A DNA stretch of 64,000 nt from Palsa-506 sp963786975 (GCA_963786975.1 CAWBBE010000010.1:248001-312000), one strand, 5' to 3'. Positions 19,016 to 27,802 are shown, numbered from the stretch's first letter. A program made the numbers and translations. The notes: a model not told the origin generated them from the sequence alone.

Positions 19016-20091
19016 GCGTGACCCGCATCCCGGTGGGCGGCGACCGTCCCTACCCGGTCGTGGTGGGCACCGGCATCCTCGGCGAGCTGCCGTCGCTGAT
19101 CGGCCAGGACGCCCGCACCGTGGTGGTCGTGCACGCCAGCGGCCTGGCCGAGATCGCCAGGCCGGCCTGCCAGGTACTCGCCGAGGCCGGCTACATCGCG
19201 GCGGCCGAGCCGGTCCCGGACGGCGAGGCGGCCAAGGACATCGGGGTGGCGGCAGGCCTGTGGTCGCGGCTGGCGGCACGCCTGGTCACCCGGTCCGATG
19301 CGATAGTCGGCGTCGGCGGCGGGGCGGTCACCGACCTGGCCGGATTCACCGCCGCCTGCTGGCTGCGCGGGGTCCGGCACGTGCTCGTGCCGACCACCCT
19401 GCTCGGCGTCGTCGATGCCGCGATCGGCGGCAAGACGGCCGTTAATATCCCGGCCGGCAAGAACCTGGTCGGCGCGTTCCACCCGCCGGCCGGCGTGCTC
19501 GCCGACCTGGCCATGCTGGCGACGCTGCCTGCCGCGGAGTACCGCAGCGGGCTGGCCGAGGTGATCAAGGCCGGCTTCATCGCCGATCCGGCGATACTGG
19601 ACCTGATCGAGGCCGATCCGGCCGGGGCGGCGGCGCCATCCGGCCGGAGCGAGCGCGAGCTGATCGAGCGGGCGGTGCGGATGAAGGCGGCCGTGGTGTC
19701 GGCTGACCCGCGCGAGGCGGGCCCGCGGGAGATCCTGAACTACGGTCACACGCTCGGCCACGCCATCGAGCGGGCCGAGCGCTACCGGCTCCGGCACGGC
19801 GAGGCGGTGTCCGTCGGCATGGTCTACGCCGCCGCCGTGGCCAGGCTGGCCGGCCGGCTGGACACCGCCACCGCGGACCGGCACCGCCGGCTGCTCGCGG
19901 CCGCCGGGCTGCCGGTCAGCTACCGGGCCGGGGCATGGCCCGGGCTGCGGGACGCGATGGCGGTCGACAAGAAGACGCGGGGCGCGCGGCTGCGGATGGT
20001 GGTGCTGGACGGGCTTGCCCGGCCCGGCATCCTGGACGACCCGCCCGAGGAACTGCTCGCGCAGGCATACGCGGAGGTGTGCGGCGGATGA
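19012..20091 (+). CDS. aroB: 3-dehydroquinate synthase
   Basis: Converts DAHP to 3-dehydroquinate using NAD and zinc. Length 359 residues from GTG 19012. Seen: VPDGEAAKDI, VGVGGGAVTDLAGFTAACWLRG (NAD-binding Gly-rich loop), PTTLLGVVDAAIGGKTAVNIP, GKNLVGAFHPP, LAEVIKAGFI, ILNYGHTLGHAIER (zinc His residues) and RHGEAVSVGM. The start overlaps the aroK stop (GTGA) and the stop overlaps the aroQ start (ATGA). Confidence 0.97.
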   Translation: MSVTRIPVGGDRPYPVVVGTGILGELPSLIGQDARTVVVVHASGLAEIARPACQVLAEAGYIAAAEPVPDGEAAKDIGVAAGLWSRLAARLVTRSDAIVGVGGGAVTDLAGFTAACWLRGVRHVLVPTTLLGVVDAAIGGKTAVNIPAGKNLVGAFHPPAGVLADLAMLATLPAAEYRSGLAEVIKAGFIADPAILDLIEADPAGAAAPSGRSERELIERAVRMKAAVVSADPREAGPREILNYGHTLGHAIERAERYRLRHGEAVSVGMVYAAAVARLAGRLDTATADRHRRLLAAAGLPVSYRAGAWPGLRDAMAVDKKTRGARLRMVVLDGLARPGILDDPPEELLAQAYAEVCGG

Positions 20092-20519
20092 GGCAAGTCC
20101 TGGTGCTGAACGGGCCGAACCTCGGCCGGCTCGGCTCCCGTGAGCCAGAGGTATATGGCACGGCGTCCGTTGCCGACCTGACCGCCGCGTGCCAGCAGGC
20201 AGGCCGGGAGCTCGGACTCGACGTGCAGGTCAGGCAGACCGACGACGAGGCGGAACTGGTCGGCTGGGTGCACGCCGCGGCCGACGCGAGGACGCCAGTC
20301 GTGCTTAACCCGGCCGCGTTCACGCATTACTCCTACGCGCTCCGGGATGCCCTGGCGATGCGCACCGCGCCGCTGGTCGAGGTACACCTGTCCAACCCGG
20401 CCGCGCGGGAGTCGTTCCGGCACAACTCGGTTGTGGCCGGCGTGGCCGACGGCACGGTGGCCGGCTTCGGCATCCTGTCCTACCTGCTCGCGCTCCGCGC
20501 CGTCGCCGCGCTGATCTAG
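20088..20519 (+). CDS. aroQ: Type II 3-dehydroquinate dehydratase
   Basis: Dehydrates 3-dehydroquinate to 3-dehydroshikimate. Length 143 residues, normal for the dodecameric type II enzyme. Seen: VLVLNGPNLGRLGSREPEVYG with the catalytic tyrosine, VRQTDDEAELVGWVHAA, VVLNPAAFTHYSYALRDAL, LVEVHLSNPAARESFRHNSVV (catalytic His) and GTVAGFGILSYLLAL. Last gene of the aro operon, followed by a GC hairpin. Confidence 0.96.
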   Translation: MRQVLVLNGPNLGRLGSREPEVYGTASVADLTAACQQAGRELGLDVQVRQTDDEAELVGWVHAAADARTPVVLNPAAFTHYSYALRDALAMRTAPLVEVHLSNPAARESFRHNSVVAGVADGTVAGFGILSYLLALRAVAALI

Positions 20520-20542
20520 CCGGCCGGCCGGGACCGGCCGGC
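20519..20542 (+). terminator. GC hairpin after aroQ
   Basis: Perfect 9-bp inverted repeat GCCGGCCGG / CCGGCCGGC with a 6-base loop, starting at the last base of the aroQ stop. There is no U-tract, as is common in high-GC actinomycetes. Probable end of the aro transcript. Confidence 0.55.
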
Positions 20543-20633
20543 GCTGGCTGGCCGCGCGGCGCACGCGCCCCTACGCTGGGCAGTGTGCCGGGCCGTGACC
20601 TGGCGCGCTCCGACGGCGAAAGGCATGACTGGG

Positions 20634-21674
20634 ATGCGCATCGGGATGTCCCTGAACTACGCGGGCGGATTCGCCGAGACCGTGACCGCGCTCGGGGACT
20701 ACGAGAAGGCCGGGCTCGACATCGTGTTCGTGCCCGAGGCGTACAGCTATGACGCGGTCAGCCAGCTTGGCTTCATCGCGGCGAGGACCGAGCGGCTGCA
20801 AATCGCGTCCGGCATCCTGCAGCTGTACTCCAGGACGCCGACGCTCACCGCGATGACGGCGGCCGGCCTCGACTACGTGTCCGGCGGCCGGTTCGTGCTC
20901 GGCATCGGGGCATCCGGCCCGCAGGTGATCGAGGGCTGGCACGGCGTGCCCTATGACGCGCCGGTCGGCCGGACCCGCGAGATCATCGAGATCTGCCGCA
21001 GCGTATGGCGGCGCGACCGGCTGCAGTACGCCGGGCGGTACTACACGATCCCGCTGCCACCGGATCAGGGGACCGGCCTCGGCAAGCCGCTCAAGCTGAT
21101 CAACCATCCGGTCCGTGAGCGCATCCCGATCGTGGTCGCCGCGCTCGGGCCGAAGAACGTCGAGCTGGCCGCCGAGCTGGCCGAGGGCTGGGAGCCGATC
21201 TTCTACTTCCCGGAGCGGGCCGCCTCGGTCTGGGGCGCGCCGCTCGCCGCCGGCGCCGCGCGGCGCGATCCGGCCATCGGGCCGCTCGACGTGGTCGCCC
21301 AGGCGGGCCTGGCCATCGGCGAGGACGTGACCGGATACCGGGAACTGGGCCGGCCGATGCTCGCGCTCTACATCGGCGGGATGGGCGCCAGGGGCCGCAA
21401 CTTCTACCACGACCTGGCCGTGCGGTTCGGCTACGAGAGCGAGGCAGCGGCCATCCAGGAGGCCTACCTGGCCGGCCGCAAGGACGAGGCCGCCGCGCTG
21501 GTGCCGGCTTCGCTGCTGGCCGGGACATCGCTGATCGGGCCGCGGTCGCTGGTGGCCGAGCGGGTTGCGGCCATGCGGGAGTCCGGTGTCACGACGCTCA
21601 ACGTCACGCCGCTGGCCGCCACCCACGACGACCGGGTGCGGCTGATCGAGCAGGTTCGTGACCTGGCCGGATAA
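20634..21674 (+). CDS. LLM-class F420-dependent oxidoreductase
   Basis: Luciferase-like TIM-barrel oxidoreductase, probably F420-dependent; substrate unknown. 346 residues from ATG 20634 (MRIGMSLNYAGGF); ATG 20625 would add three residues. Seen: LDIVFVPEAYSYDAVSQLGF, TERLQIASGILQLYSRTPTLTAM, LDYVSGGRFVLGIGASGPQV, GWHGVPYDAPVGRTREIIEI, RIPIVVAALGPKNVELAAELAEGW, and a C-terminal VTTLNVTPLA. The frame is intact, unlike the paralogue at 3387-4312. It lies downstream of aroQ beyond a hairpin, so it is probably transcribed separately. Confidence 0.88.
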   Translation: MRIGMSLNYAGGFAETVTALGDYEKAGLDIVFVPEAYSYDAVSQLGFIAARTERLQIASGILQLYSRTPTLTAMTAAGLDYVSGGRFVLGIGASGPQVIEGWHGVPYDAPVGRTREIIEICRSVWRRDRLQYAGRYYTIPLPPDQGTGLGKPLKLINHPVRERIPIVVAALGPKNVELAAELAEGWEPIFYFPERAASVWGAPLAAGAARRDPAIGPLDVVAQAGLAIGEDVTGYRELGRPMLALYIGGMGARGRNFYHDLAVRFGYESEAAAIQEAYLAGRKDEAAALVPASLLAGTSLIGPRSLVAERVAAMRESGVTTLNVTPLAATHDDRVRLIEQVRDLAG

Positions 21675-21837
21675 CCGCCTGGGCGGCGCCGGCCAGGCGG
21701 CCAGGACCGGGCGCCGGGCCGGATGGCTCGCCAGGCCGGCCCGGCGCCGGGCCCGCAGCGGGCACGATGTCGCATTCCGCGGCGCGGTGTGTTAAAAATG
21801 GCTGCGTTCGTCCTGCTTCCTGGCAGCGGAGGTGGCG

Positions 21838-22635
21838 GTGCTTGACCAGAACGTCACCCAGGAACTGGCGCGCGAGGCTGCTGAGCTGCTGAGTATCGCG
21901 GATGCATCCGACATCAGGTCGCTGCACCGGCTGGCATCCCTGGCGGCGCGCCAGGTGCCTGCATGCTCGGGAGCAACGTCGGCGCTCTGGCGCGACGGCG
22001 AGCCGGTGGAGATGGCGGCCACCCACCCGGATCTGGCCGACCTGTTCGAGTTCGCCTGGACCAGGCGGACCGGGCCGTGGGCGGCTGCGCTGGCCGCCGG
22101 CGAGACCGTCACCTCCGCGGACAGCCTCGCCGAGGACCGGTGGCCGGAATACGCGAGCGCCGCGCTCTGCCGCGGCGTCCGGTGCTCGGTCACGCTGGTC
22201 CATCAGATCGGCGCGATGACGCTGTCGCTGTCGCTGTTCGGGGCCCGGCCGCGGTCGCTCGATCTGGAACGGGTGGCCCTGGCTGAACTGCTCGTCGCAT
22301 TCGGCGGCGCGACGATGGGTAACGCGTCGATCTACGGTGACTCGCAGCGGACCGCGCTGCAGCTGCGCGAGTCGGCCGAGTCCCGGACCGTGGTGGATCA
22401 GGCCAAGGGCATCCTGATGCACGCGCTCGGCTGCAGCGCGCAGGAAGCCTTCGACCGGATGCGGCAGACGTCCCAGACCCGGCACATCAAGGTGACCGAG
22501 GTCGCCAGGACGATCATCAAGGCGCACCGGTCGGTCAGCGGCCCGGGATCAAAGCCAGCGGGCGCCCGGCGAGTCCAGCCCGCCGGGCGCCCGGATGCGC
22601 CGCGGCCAGATGATCAGGCGGCGGCAGGCAGCTGA
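21838..22635 (+). CDS. GAF-ANTAR regulator
   Basis: Putative RNA-binding antiterminator controlled by a GAF sensor. 265 residues from GTG 21838, with GGAGG five bases upstream; GTG 21832 is too close to that site. The GAF region spans about 20-155 (IRSLHRLASLAARQVPACSG to LAELLVAFGG). ANTAR spans about 175-235 (ESRTVVDQAKGILMHALGCSAQEAFDRMRQTS, then TEVARTIIKAH), with the family's conserved Gln, Ala, Lys and Gly. The tail is disordered. The tail-to-tail overlap with the glycosyltransferase gene is 22 bases. ANTAR proteins bind paired hairpins in leader RNAs; none was identified here. Confidence 0.85.
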   Translation: MLDQNVTQELAREAAELLSIADASDIRSLHRLASLAARQVPACSGATSALWRDGEPVEMAATHPDLADLFEFAWTRRTGPWAAALAAGETVTSADSLAEDRWPEYASAALCRGVRCSVTLVHQIGAMTLSLSLFGARPRSLDLERVALAELLVAFGGATMGNASIYGDSQRTALQLRESAESRTVVDQAKGILMHALGCSAQEAFDRMRQTSQTRHIKVTEVARTIIKAHRSVSGPGSKPAGARRVQPAGRPDAPRPDDQAAAGS

Positions 22636-23831
22636 TACCGCTGCTGCATCGACCGCTCGTAGACCGCGAGGGTCTCCCGGCCGATGCGCTCCCAGGAGTA
22701 CCGGGCGCGGGCCCGGTCGGCCGCCGCGATCCCGTAACCCTGCAGCAGCATCGGGCTGGCCAGCAGCTGGCGTACCTGCCGCGCCAGCGCGGCAGGGTGT
22801 CCGGGCCGGACCAGCACGCCGGTTGTCCCGTCCACGATCGCGTCCTGGTGGCTGCCGCCGGCCGCAGCCACCACCGGCGTGCCGCATGCCATCGCCTCAA
22901 GCGGGACCATGCCGAACGGCTCGTAGAGCGTGGTGTGCACGAGCAGATCCGCCGAGCGGAGCAGCGCGGGCATCCGGGCGCGGCTGACCTTGCCGGTGAA
23001 CACGACCCGGCCGGCCACGCCGAGCTGCCGGGCTAGCCGGACCAGGCTGCGGTAGACGGGCTGCTGGTCCAGCTGCGCACGCGGCGGGCCGCCGGCGATG
23101 ACAAGCTCGCAGCTGGGCACGTCGGCCATCGCGCGAACGATCACGTCCAGCCCGGAGCGCTCGGTCAGCGGCGCGACCGCGAGCAGCCTGGGCCGGCTAC
23201 CGCGCCGCGCTACCGGGCCGTCGGGCAGGAACTCGTCGGTATCGACACCGTAGGGAACCACCCTGACGGACGTCCGTGGCACGCCTAGCCTGGCTAGCTC
23301 GGACAGCTCGCCAGATGAGCTGGCGAGCACGGCGCTGACACTGCGGCCGATCAGGGCCTCCAGCCGCAGCCGCGCCTCGGATCCGGCCGCCAGCGTGCCG
23401 TAGTGCCGCCGCTCGGCGGTGCCGAGCGAATGGAAGGTCTGCACGACGGGCACCCGGACATCGCGGGTCGCCGCTAGCGCTGCCAGGCCGCCGGTCCAGA
23501 AGTGCGCATGCACGATATCCGGCGTGCGCTGCCGCCAGCGCTGCGCCAGCTGGCCGCTGAACGCGGCCATGTGCTGCAGGACCTTGTCATCTGGCAGCCG
23601 GGCGGCAGGCCCGGCGGCCAGGTGCTCGACCGTCACGCCGGGAGCCAGCTCGGCCCTGGCGGGAAGCCCTGGCGCGTCTTTCCGCGTGTAGATGGTTACC
23701 TGATTGCCGAAGCCGCCGAGGGTCCGGGCGAGAGTTGCGAGCCCGTGCGCCTGGCTGCCGCCTTCGGCTGCCGTCGAGCTGCGGACGGCGGGGTGCTGAC
23801 TGGCTTGCTCGGCGACGAGTGCGATCTTCAT
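22614..23831 (-). CDS. GT4-family glycosyltransferase
   Basis: GT-B fold retaining glycosyltransferase, cytoplasmic or membrane-peripheral, using a nucleotide sugar; acceptor unknown. 405 residues from ATG 23831 (MKIALVAEQASQHPAV), with GGAG nine bases upstream. Seen: GGSQAHGLATLARTLGGFGNQV, TPDIVHAHFWTGGLAAL, VPYGVDTDEFLPDG, RLLAVAPLTERSGLDVIVRA, GRVVFTGKVSRARMPALLRSADL, and the E-x7-E motif in YEPFGMVPLEAMACGTPVV. It stands alone, with no neighbouring polysaccharide genes. Confidence 0.88.
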   Translation of the reverse strand: MKIALVAEQASQHPAVRSSTAAEGGSQAHGLATLARTLGGFGNQVTIYTRKDAPGLPARAELAPGVTVEHLAAGPAARLPDDKVLQHMAAFSGQLAQRWRQRTPDIVHAHFWTGGLAALAATRDVRVPVVQTFHSLGTAERRHYGTLAAGSEARLRLEALIGRSVSAVLASSSGELSELARLGVPRTSVRVVPYGVDTDEFLPDGPVARRGSRPRLLAVAPLTERSGLDVIVRAMADVPSCELVIAGGPPRAQLDQQPVYRSLVRLARQLGVAGRVVFTGKVSRARMPALLRSADLLVHTTLYEPFGMVPLEAMACGTPVVAAAGGSHQDAIVDGTTGVLVRPGHPAALARQVRQLLASPMLLQGYGIAAADRARARYSWERIGRETLAVYERSMQQRYQLPAAA

Positions 23832-24269
23832 GACGCTGTCTCCTTCGTGAGCGCCACGGCGGTAACGCCGAAGATCGCGGAGGAGATACGGGAAGCTTGG
23901 ACAACGACGGGCCGTCGCACAAGCGAGGGCCTTGCAGACAGGCATGCTCCGCGACCACGCCGTGGCGGCGTGGGGGAGTGCCTGCGTCGTAGGCACCGTT
24001 ACTTGGCCCATTATGTCCCACCGGCAGCGCGCTCAAACCCCGGGGGGCCAGATCCGGGCCGGGGGGCGACCTCACTGGCCACCGGTAACCCGGCCGCGGC
24101 CGCGCTGGCGGGGCGCTGGCCTGGGACTACCGGGAAGGGCTGGCGCCAGCGGACGGCGACCGGAATTATCGGGTAGAGCTAGCCTGGCCCGCTCACTGGT
24201 CCGCGGCGGATGCGCTCGCCGGGGTCGCGGGCGCGGACGGTGAGCAGCCCGCGCAGATGGGACCGATAG
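23832..24269 (+). other. Gene-free divergent intergenic region
   Basis: 438 bases between the starts of the glycosyltransferase (minus) and the SpoIIE phosphatase (plus). No coding frame with family similarity, tandem repeat or strong hairpin was seen. A G-rich run (ccggggggccag) near 24040 and the ACCGGAATTATCGGGTA patch near 24158-24175 are the only distinctive text. Confidence 0.45.
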
Positions 24270-26222
24270 ATGCAGCAGGGCAGTGGCGACGTGCCCGGCC
24301 CGGAGATCGCCGGGCTGCGCGAGCGCTACGGCGCGCTCCGGCAGTCCGCGGCGCTGCCGGGCGCGCAGTTGCCGCAGCTGCTCGAGGCCGCGCTCGCGGA
24401 ACTCGACGGGGCGATCGACACCGCGGCCGGCCTGCAGGCCGGAGCGGGGTCCGGCAGCAGGGCTGGCCCTGGCCCGCAGGCGGCCCATGCCGACGCGCCA
24501 GAGGCGGAACGGCGGCTGCTGCGGGCGATGTTTGCCGACGCGCCGGTTCCGCTGTTCCTGCTCGACCGCGACGGGACAATCCGCCGCGCTAACCGGCGGG
24601 CGGGTGACCTGCTCGGCTCGGGCCCTGGATACGCGACCGGGAAGCTGCTCACCACGTTCGTCGCCATGCCCTCGCGGGCTGCGGTGCACTCGCAGCTCGC
24701 CGCGGTGGCGAGGACCGGCCGCCCGCGCCATGTGCAGTGCTCGCTGCTCGGCCCGCACGGCCCGGCTGAAACGGTGCTCGCGCTCAGTGTCGCCGATCTT
24801 CCCGGTGAGCCCGGGCTGCTGATCGCGGCGGCTGGCCCGGCACGTACCGCGCGGGCCGCAACCGGCGCGCTGCCTCCGGCCGGCGCCGCGCCAGGCGCGG
24901 CCGCCGCGGCGCCGGAATGGGCCGCCGCAGGCGGCGAGGCGGCGACCCGGGCGGTCGAGGCGATGACGCACCGGCTAGACCTGGTGACCGCCGTGACCAG
25001 GATGCTGCTGGAGAACGCGACCCTCAGCGAATCGCAGACCTTGCACCGGTGCGCCCGGCTGCTGGCCGGCGAGCTGGCCTCCTGGGTCATCGTCGACGTG
25101 GCGCGCCGGCAGCGGCTGCGCAGGCAGGTCGTGATAGGCCCGGCCGATCACGAGTCCGAACAGCTAGCCCGTGCGACAGCGGCCGTCGACCCGCAGCCGG
25201 GTTCGGCACCCCGCCAGGTGCACGAGTCGGGCAGCTCGATGCTGGTCGCGCACGCCGAAGACGCTGGCCTGCTCGGCGCCGGCGCCGATGGTGTCCCGCT
25301 GCTGATGCAGCTGGGCGCCACCTCCGTGCTCTGCGTGCCGCTGACCGACGGCGAGCAGGCCTACGGCGTGCTCACGCTGGCCCGCAGCCCGGGCGAACGG
25401 CATTTCGAGATCGCCGATCTGGGCCTGGTCGAGGAACTCGGCGAACAGCTAGCGCTGGCGATCAGGGTGGACCGGATGTTCCGGCGCCGGACCGAGATCG
25501 CCGACTCCCTGCAGGCCAGCCTGCTGCCGCGGGAGCTGCCGGAAATCCCCGGCGTCGAGATCGCCGCCGCTTACGCGGCGGCCACCGAGGGACTTGAGGT
25601 AGGCGGCGACTTCTACGACGTCTACCGGGTGCCGGGCGGCTGGGGGATGGCGATCGGCGACGTCTGCGGTAAGGGGGAGGAAGCCGCGGCGGTGACAGCC
25701 GCCGCGCGGCACGCGATCCGGGTGCTCGCGCACTGGAACGCGGATCCGGCGCAGGTGCTGCGGCAGGCCAACGAGCTGATGCTGGCGGAAGAATACGACG
25801 GGCGGTTCGTTACCGCATGCGCCGCGCACTTCCGCTGGCACGACGACGGGCTCCGGGCCACGATCGCCAGCGCCGGGCACCCCGGCCCGGCGCTCGTCCG
25901 GCCGGACGGGCGGGTACGGATCCTGCCCGGCGGCGGAATGCCGCTCGGCCTCTTTCCCGGCGCCGAGCCGGGCACGCACGAGGTCGAGCTCGCCGCGGGG
26001 GACCTGGTGTTCCTGTTCACCGACGGCGTCACGGAGGCCCGCAGCCCGGAGATGGCGTACTTCGAGGACCGGCTGACCGACGAGCTCGCCGCGCTGGCCA
26101 GCCTGCCGCTGGCCGAGATCGTCTCCGCGCTGCAGTCGCTGGTCGTCGAGTTCAGCCTGAACGACCTGCGCGATGACATGACCATGCTGGCCGTGCGCGT
26201 GGCCGGCCACCCGTCCTCCTGA
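24270..26222 (+). CDS. PAS-GAF-SpoIIE protein phosphatase (RsbU-like)
   Basis: Sensor serine phosphatase, 650 residues, without membrane segments. PAS domain about 85-190 (APVPLFLLDRDGTIRRANRRAG), GAF domain about 240-400 (LASWVIVDVARRQRLR, TSVLCVPLTDGEQAYGVLTLAR), and C-terminal PP2C/SpoIIE domain about 415-645. The metal-binding aspartates are present in EVGGDFYDVY, AIGDVCGKG, FLFTDGVTEAR and LRDDMTMLAV, so it should be active. Family members dephosphorylate anti-sigma-factor antagonists. A SigB/SigF-type sigma gene lies about 700 bases away on the opposite strand, but no anti-sigma kinase or STAS antagonist is linked, so the partner is unknown. Confidence 0.9.
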   Translation: MQQGSGDVPGPEIAGLRERYGALRQSAALPGAQLPQLLEAALAELDGAIDTAAGLQAGAGSGSRAGPGPQAAHADAPEAERRLLRAMFADAPVPLFLLDRDGTIRRANRRAGDLLGSGPGYATGKLLTTFVAMPSRAAVHSQLAAVARTGRPRHVQCSLLGPHGPAETVLALSVADLPGEPGLLIAAAGPARTARAATGALPPAGAAPGAAAAAPEWAAAGGEAATRAVEAMTHRLDLVTAVTRMLLENATLSESQTLHRCARLLAGELASWVIVDVARRQRLRRQVVIGPADHESEQLARATAAVDPQPGSAPRQVHESGSSMLVAHAEDAGLLGAGADGVPLLMQLGATSVLCVPLTDGEQAYGVLTLARSPGERHFEIADLGLVEELGEQLALAIRVDRMFRRRTEIADSLQASLLPRELPEIPGVEIAAAYAAATEGLEVGGDFYDVYRVPGGWGMAIGDVCGKGEEAAAVTAAARHAIRVLAHWNADPAQVLRQANELMLAEEYDGRFVTACAAHFRWHDDGLRATIASAGHPGPALVRPDGRVRILPGGGMPLGLFPGAEPGTHEVELAAGDLVFLFTDGVTEARSPEMAYFEDRLTDELAALASLPLAEIVSALQSLVVEFSLNDLRDDMTMLAVRVAGHPSS

Positions 26223-26240
26223 CGCGGCCCAGCAAGATCA

Positions 26241-26294
26241 GGTTAGCGGTGAAGATCTGGCCGGTTCATGCCGGATCAATCTTCACCGCTAACC
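26241..26294. terminator. Perfect 16-bp inverted repeat, bidirectional terminator
   Basis: Arms GGTTAGCGGTGAAGAT (26241-26256) and its exact complement at 26279-26294 flank a 22-base loop that itself contains CCGG/CCGG. It sits between the convergent phosphatase and DUF6458-like genes, as expected for a shared terminator. No U-tract is present. Confidence 0.8.
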
Positions 26295-26326
26295 CATGGG
26301 CATGGGCGGCCGGACCGGCTGGCGGG

Positions 26327-26842
26327 TCAGCGGCGGCCGCCGCGGCCGCCGGCCGTACGGCCCGCCAGCAGGTCATCCAGTGGGCTGACCGGGCCGGCCG
26401 GGCAGGCCGGGCTGCCCTCCGCGTCGTCGTCGAGCCGGACAGCGGCCAGCCTGGGCAGCGTGGTGGCCGCGGGCGCCTCCGGGTCGTCGTCGGCGGCCCC
26501 GGCGAGTTCCGCATCCCGCAGGATCGCCGAGGCAATCGCGGCCGGGTCACGCAGCACGTAGGACGGGTACCCGGCGTCGTCGGCAGTCGGCCCGGCAATC
26601 ATCCGGGCCGCCGATCCGGCCGATCCGGCCGCCCCGGCGACCGGCCCGACCGGCCCGCGCCGCACCACGATCCGGCGGCGCAGCCAGCCCGACGCCTGCC
26701 CGGGCAGCGCCATCCCGGCAACGCCGGTCAGCATGATGATCCAGCCCACGGTGTGGATGTTCAACCCTGGCGGGCTGGCCCGGAAGGCGAAGGCGAGGAT
26801 GGCGCCCACCGCGAGCAACGTCAGGGCTGTCGCGATCTTCAT
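26327..26842 (-). CDS. DUF6458-like two-span membrane protein
   Basis: 171 residues. The N-terminus (MKIATALTLLAVGAILAFAF, then HTVGWIIMLTGVAGMAL) forms two membrane spans in the layout of the small actinobacterial DUF6458 family, followed by a basic stretch (WLRRRIVVRRG) and an acidic, Ala/Pro-rich cytoplasmic tail of about 100 residues. The tail is much longer than the usual short family member. No function is known. It lies downstream of the sigma factor on the same strand, separated by the tandem repeat array. Confidence 0.6.
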   Translation of the reverse strand: MKIATALTLLAVGAILAFAFRASPPGLNIHTVGWIIMLTGVAGMALPGQASGWLRRRIVVRRGPVGPVAGAAGSAGSAARMIAGPTADDAGYPSYVLRDPAAIASAILRDAELAGAADDDPEAPAATTLPRLAAVRLDDDAEGSPACPAGPVSPLDDLLAGRTAGGRGGRR

Positions 26843-26864
26843 GATTCTCCAACCGTCGATAGCC

Positions 26865-27003
26865 GCTGCGCCGGTGCTAGCTGCGCCGGTGCTAGCTGCG
26901 CTGGTGCTAGCTGCGCTGGTGCTAGCTGCCTGGTGCTAGCTGCGCTGGGCTAGCTGCGCTGGTGCTAGCTGCGCTGGTGCTAGCTGCCCTGGTGCTAGCT
27001 GTC
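26865..27003. repeat. Nine or more tandem 15-bp units across the sigma-factor 3' end
   Basis: Units of GCTGCGCTGGTGCTA or close variants, two of them 14 bases (one lacks G in CTGCCTGG, one lacks T in CTGGGCTA). On the minus strand they encode AQLAP-type pentapeptides at the C-terminus of the sigma factor. The 14-base units shift the frame and create its present stop at 26936-26938, and the array continues beyond the stop. Confidence 0.9.
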
Positions 27004-27802
27004 CCGGCCCGAGCAGGCAATCGCGCAGGTAGTTCAGCGACTGGGTCAGCAGGCGGGACACGTGCATCTGGGAGATGCCGAGGCTGCCGCCGATCTCGGC
27101 CTGGGTCATGTTGCCGTAGAACCGCATCAGCAGGATACGCTGCTGCCGCTCGGGCAGCTCGTTCCAGTGCGCGGATACCGCCGCCATGTCGAGCGTGTGC
27201 TCCACCTGCCCGTCCTCCTCGCCGAGCAGCTCGGCGAGGCTGGCCGCGTCATCGTCGCCGGCCATCGGCGCGTCCAGCGACCAGGCGTGGAAGCCGAGGT
27301 CGGCGCGCCTGGCGTCGGCCAGTTCGTCGACGCTGACCTGCAGCTGCCCGGCAAGCTCGGCATCGCTGGGCGCCCGGCCGAACTGCTGGGTAAGTTCCCT
27401 GGCTACCTTCCGCATCTCCAGCACAAGCTCCTGGGCGGACCGCTTCACGTGCACCTGCCAGCAGCGATCCCGGAAATGCCGCTTCAGCTCGCCGCTGATG
27501 CTCGGGAACGCGTACGCGGCCAGGCTGCCGCCCACCTCGGGATCGAACTTGTTGATCGCCTTCATCAGGCCGACGTAGCCGACCTGCATCAGCTCGTCCG
27601 CCGATTCCGGGCCGTTCCAGTACTTCCGCGCGCATGACCGGACCAGCGGCTGATAGCGCGACACGAGCATCTCGCACGCGGCGCTGCGCCGCTGGTCGCC
27701 GAGCGGCCGCGAGCGGACGATGCTGAGCAGCTCACCGTCGTCGCAGCGGGCGAGATCCTCCGCTGACGCGGCCGCAGTATCGCGGGCCGACAGCTTCGTC
27801 AT
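26936..27802 (-). CDS. SigB/SigF/SigG-family RNA polymerase sigma factor
   Basis: Alternative sigma factor, 288 residues from ATG 27802, with GGAGG upstream (GGAGGTGAACATG). Region 2: LVSRYQPLVRSCARKYWNG, ESADELMQVGYVGLMKAINKFDPEVGGSLAAYAFPSI (region 2.3/2.4). Region 3: VHVKRSAQELVLEMRKVARELTQQFGRAPSDAELAGQL. Region 4: LPERQQRILLMRFYGNMTQAEIGGSLGISQMHVSRLL with the helix-turn-helix. The C-terminal tail of QLAP repeats comes from the minisatellite and is not family sequence. Such factors are normally held by an anti-sigma kinase; none is nearby. A GTTT-N14-GGGGAG arrangement at 27845-27868 resembles its own promoter class. Confidence 0.92.
   Translation of the reverse strand: MTKLSARDTAAASAEDLARCDDGELLSIVRSRPLGDQRRSAACEMLVSRYQPLVRSCARKYWNGPESADELMQVGYVGLMKAINKFDPEVGGSLAAYAFPSISGELKRHFRDRCWQVHVKRSAQELVLEMRKVARELTQQFGRAPSDAELAGQLQVSVDELADARRADLGFHAWSLDAPMAGDDDAASLAELLGEEDGQVEHTLDMAAVSAHWNELPERQQRILLMRFYGNMTQAEIGGSLGISQMHVSRLLTQSLNYLRDCLLGPGQLAPGQLAPAQLAPAQLAQRS

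Noticed and set aside
26865..27003. CRISPR array
   Set aside because: Units are 15 bp, directly adjacent with no unique spacers, and partly coding; no cas genes nearby.
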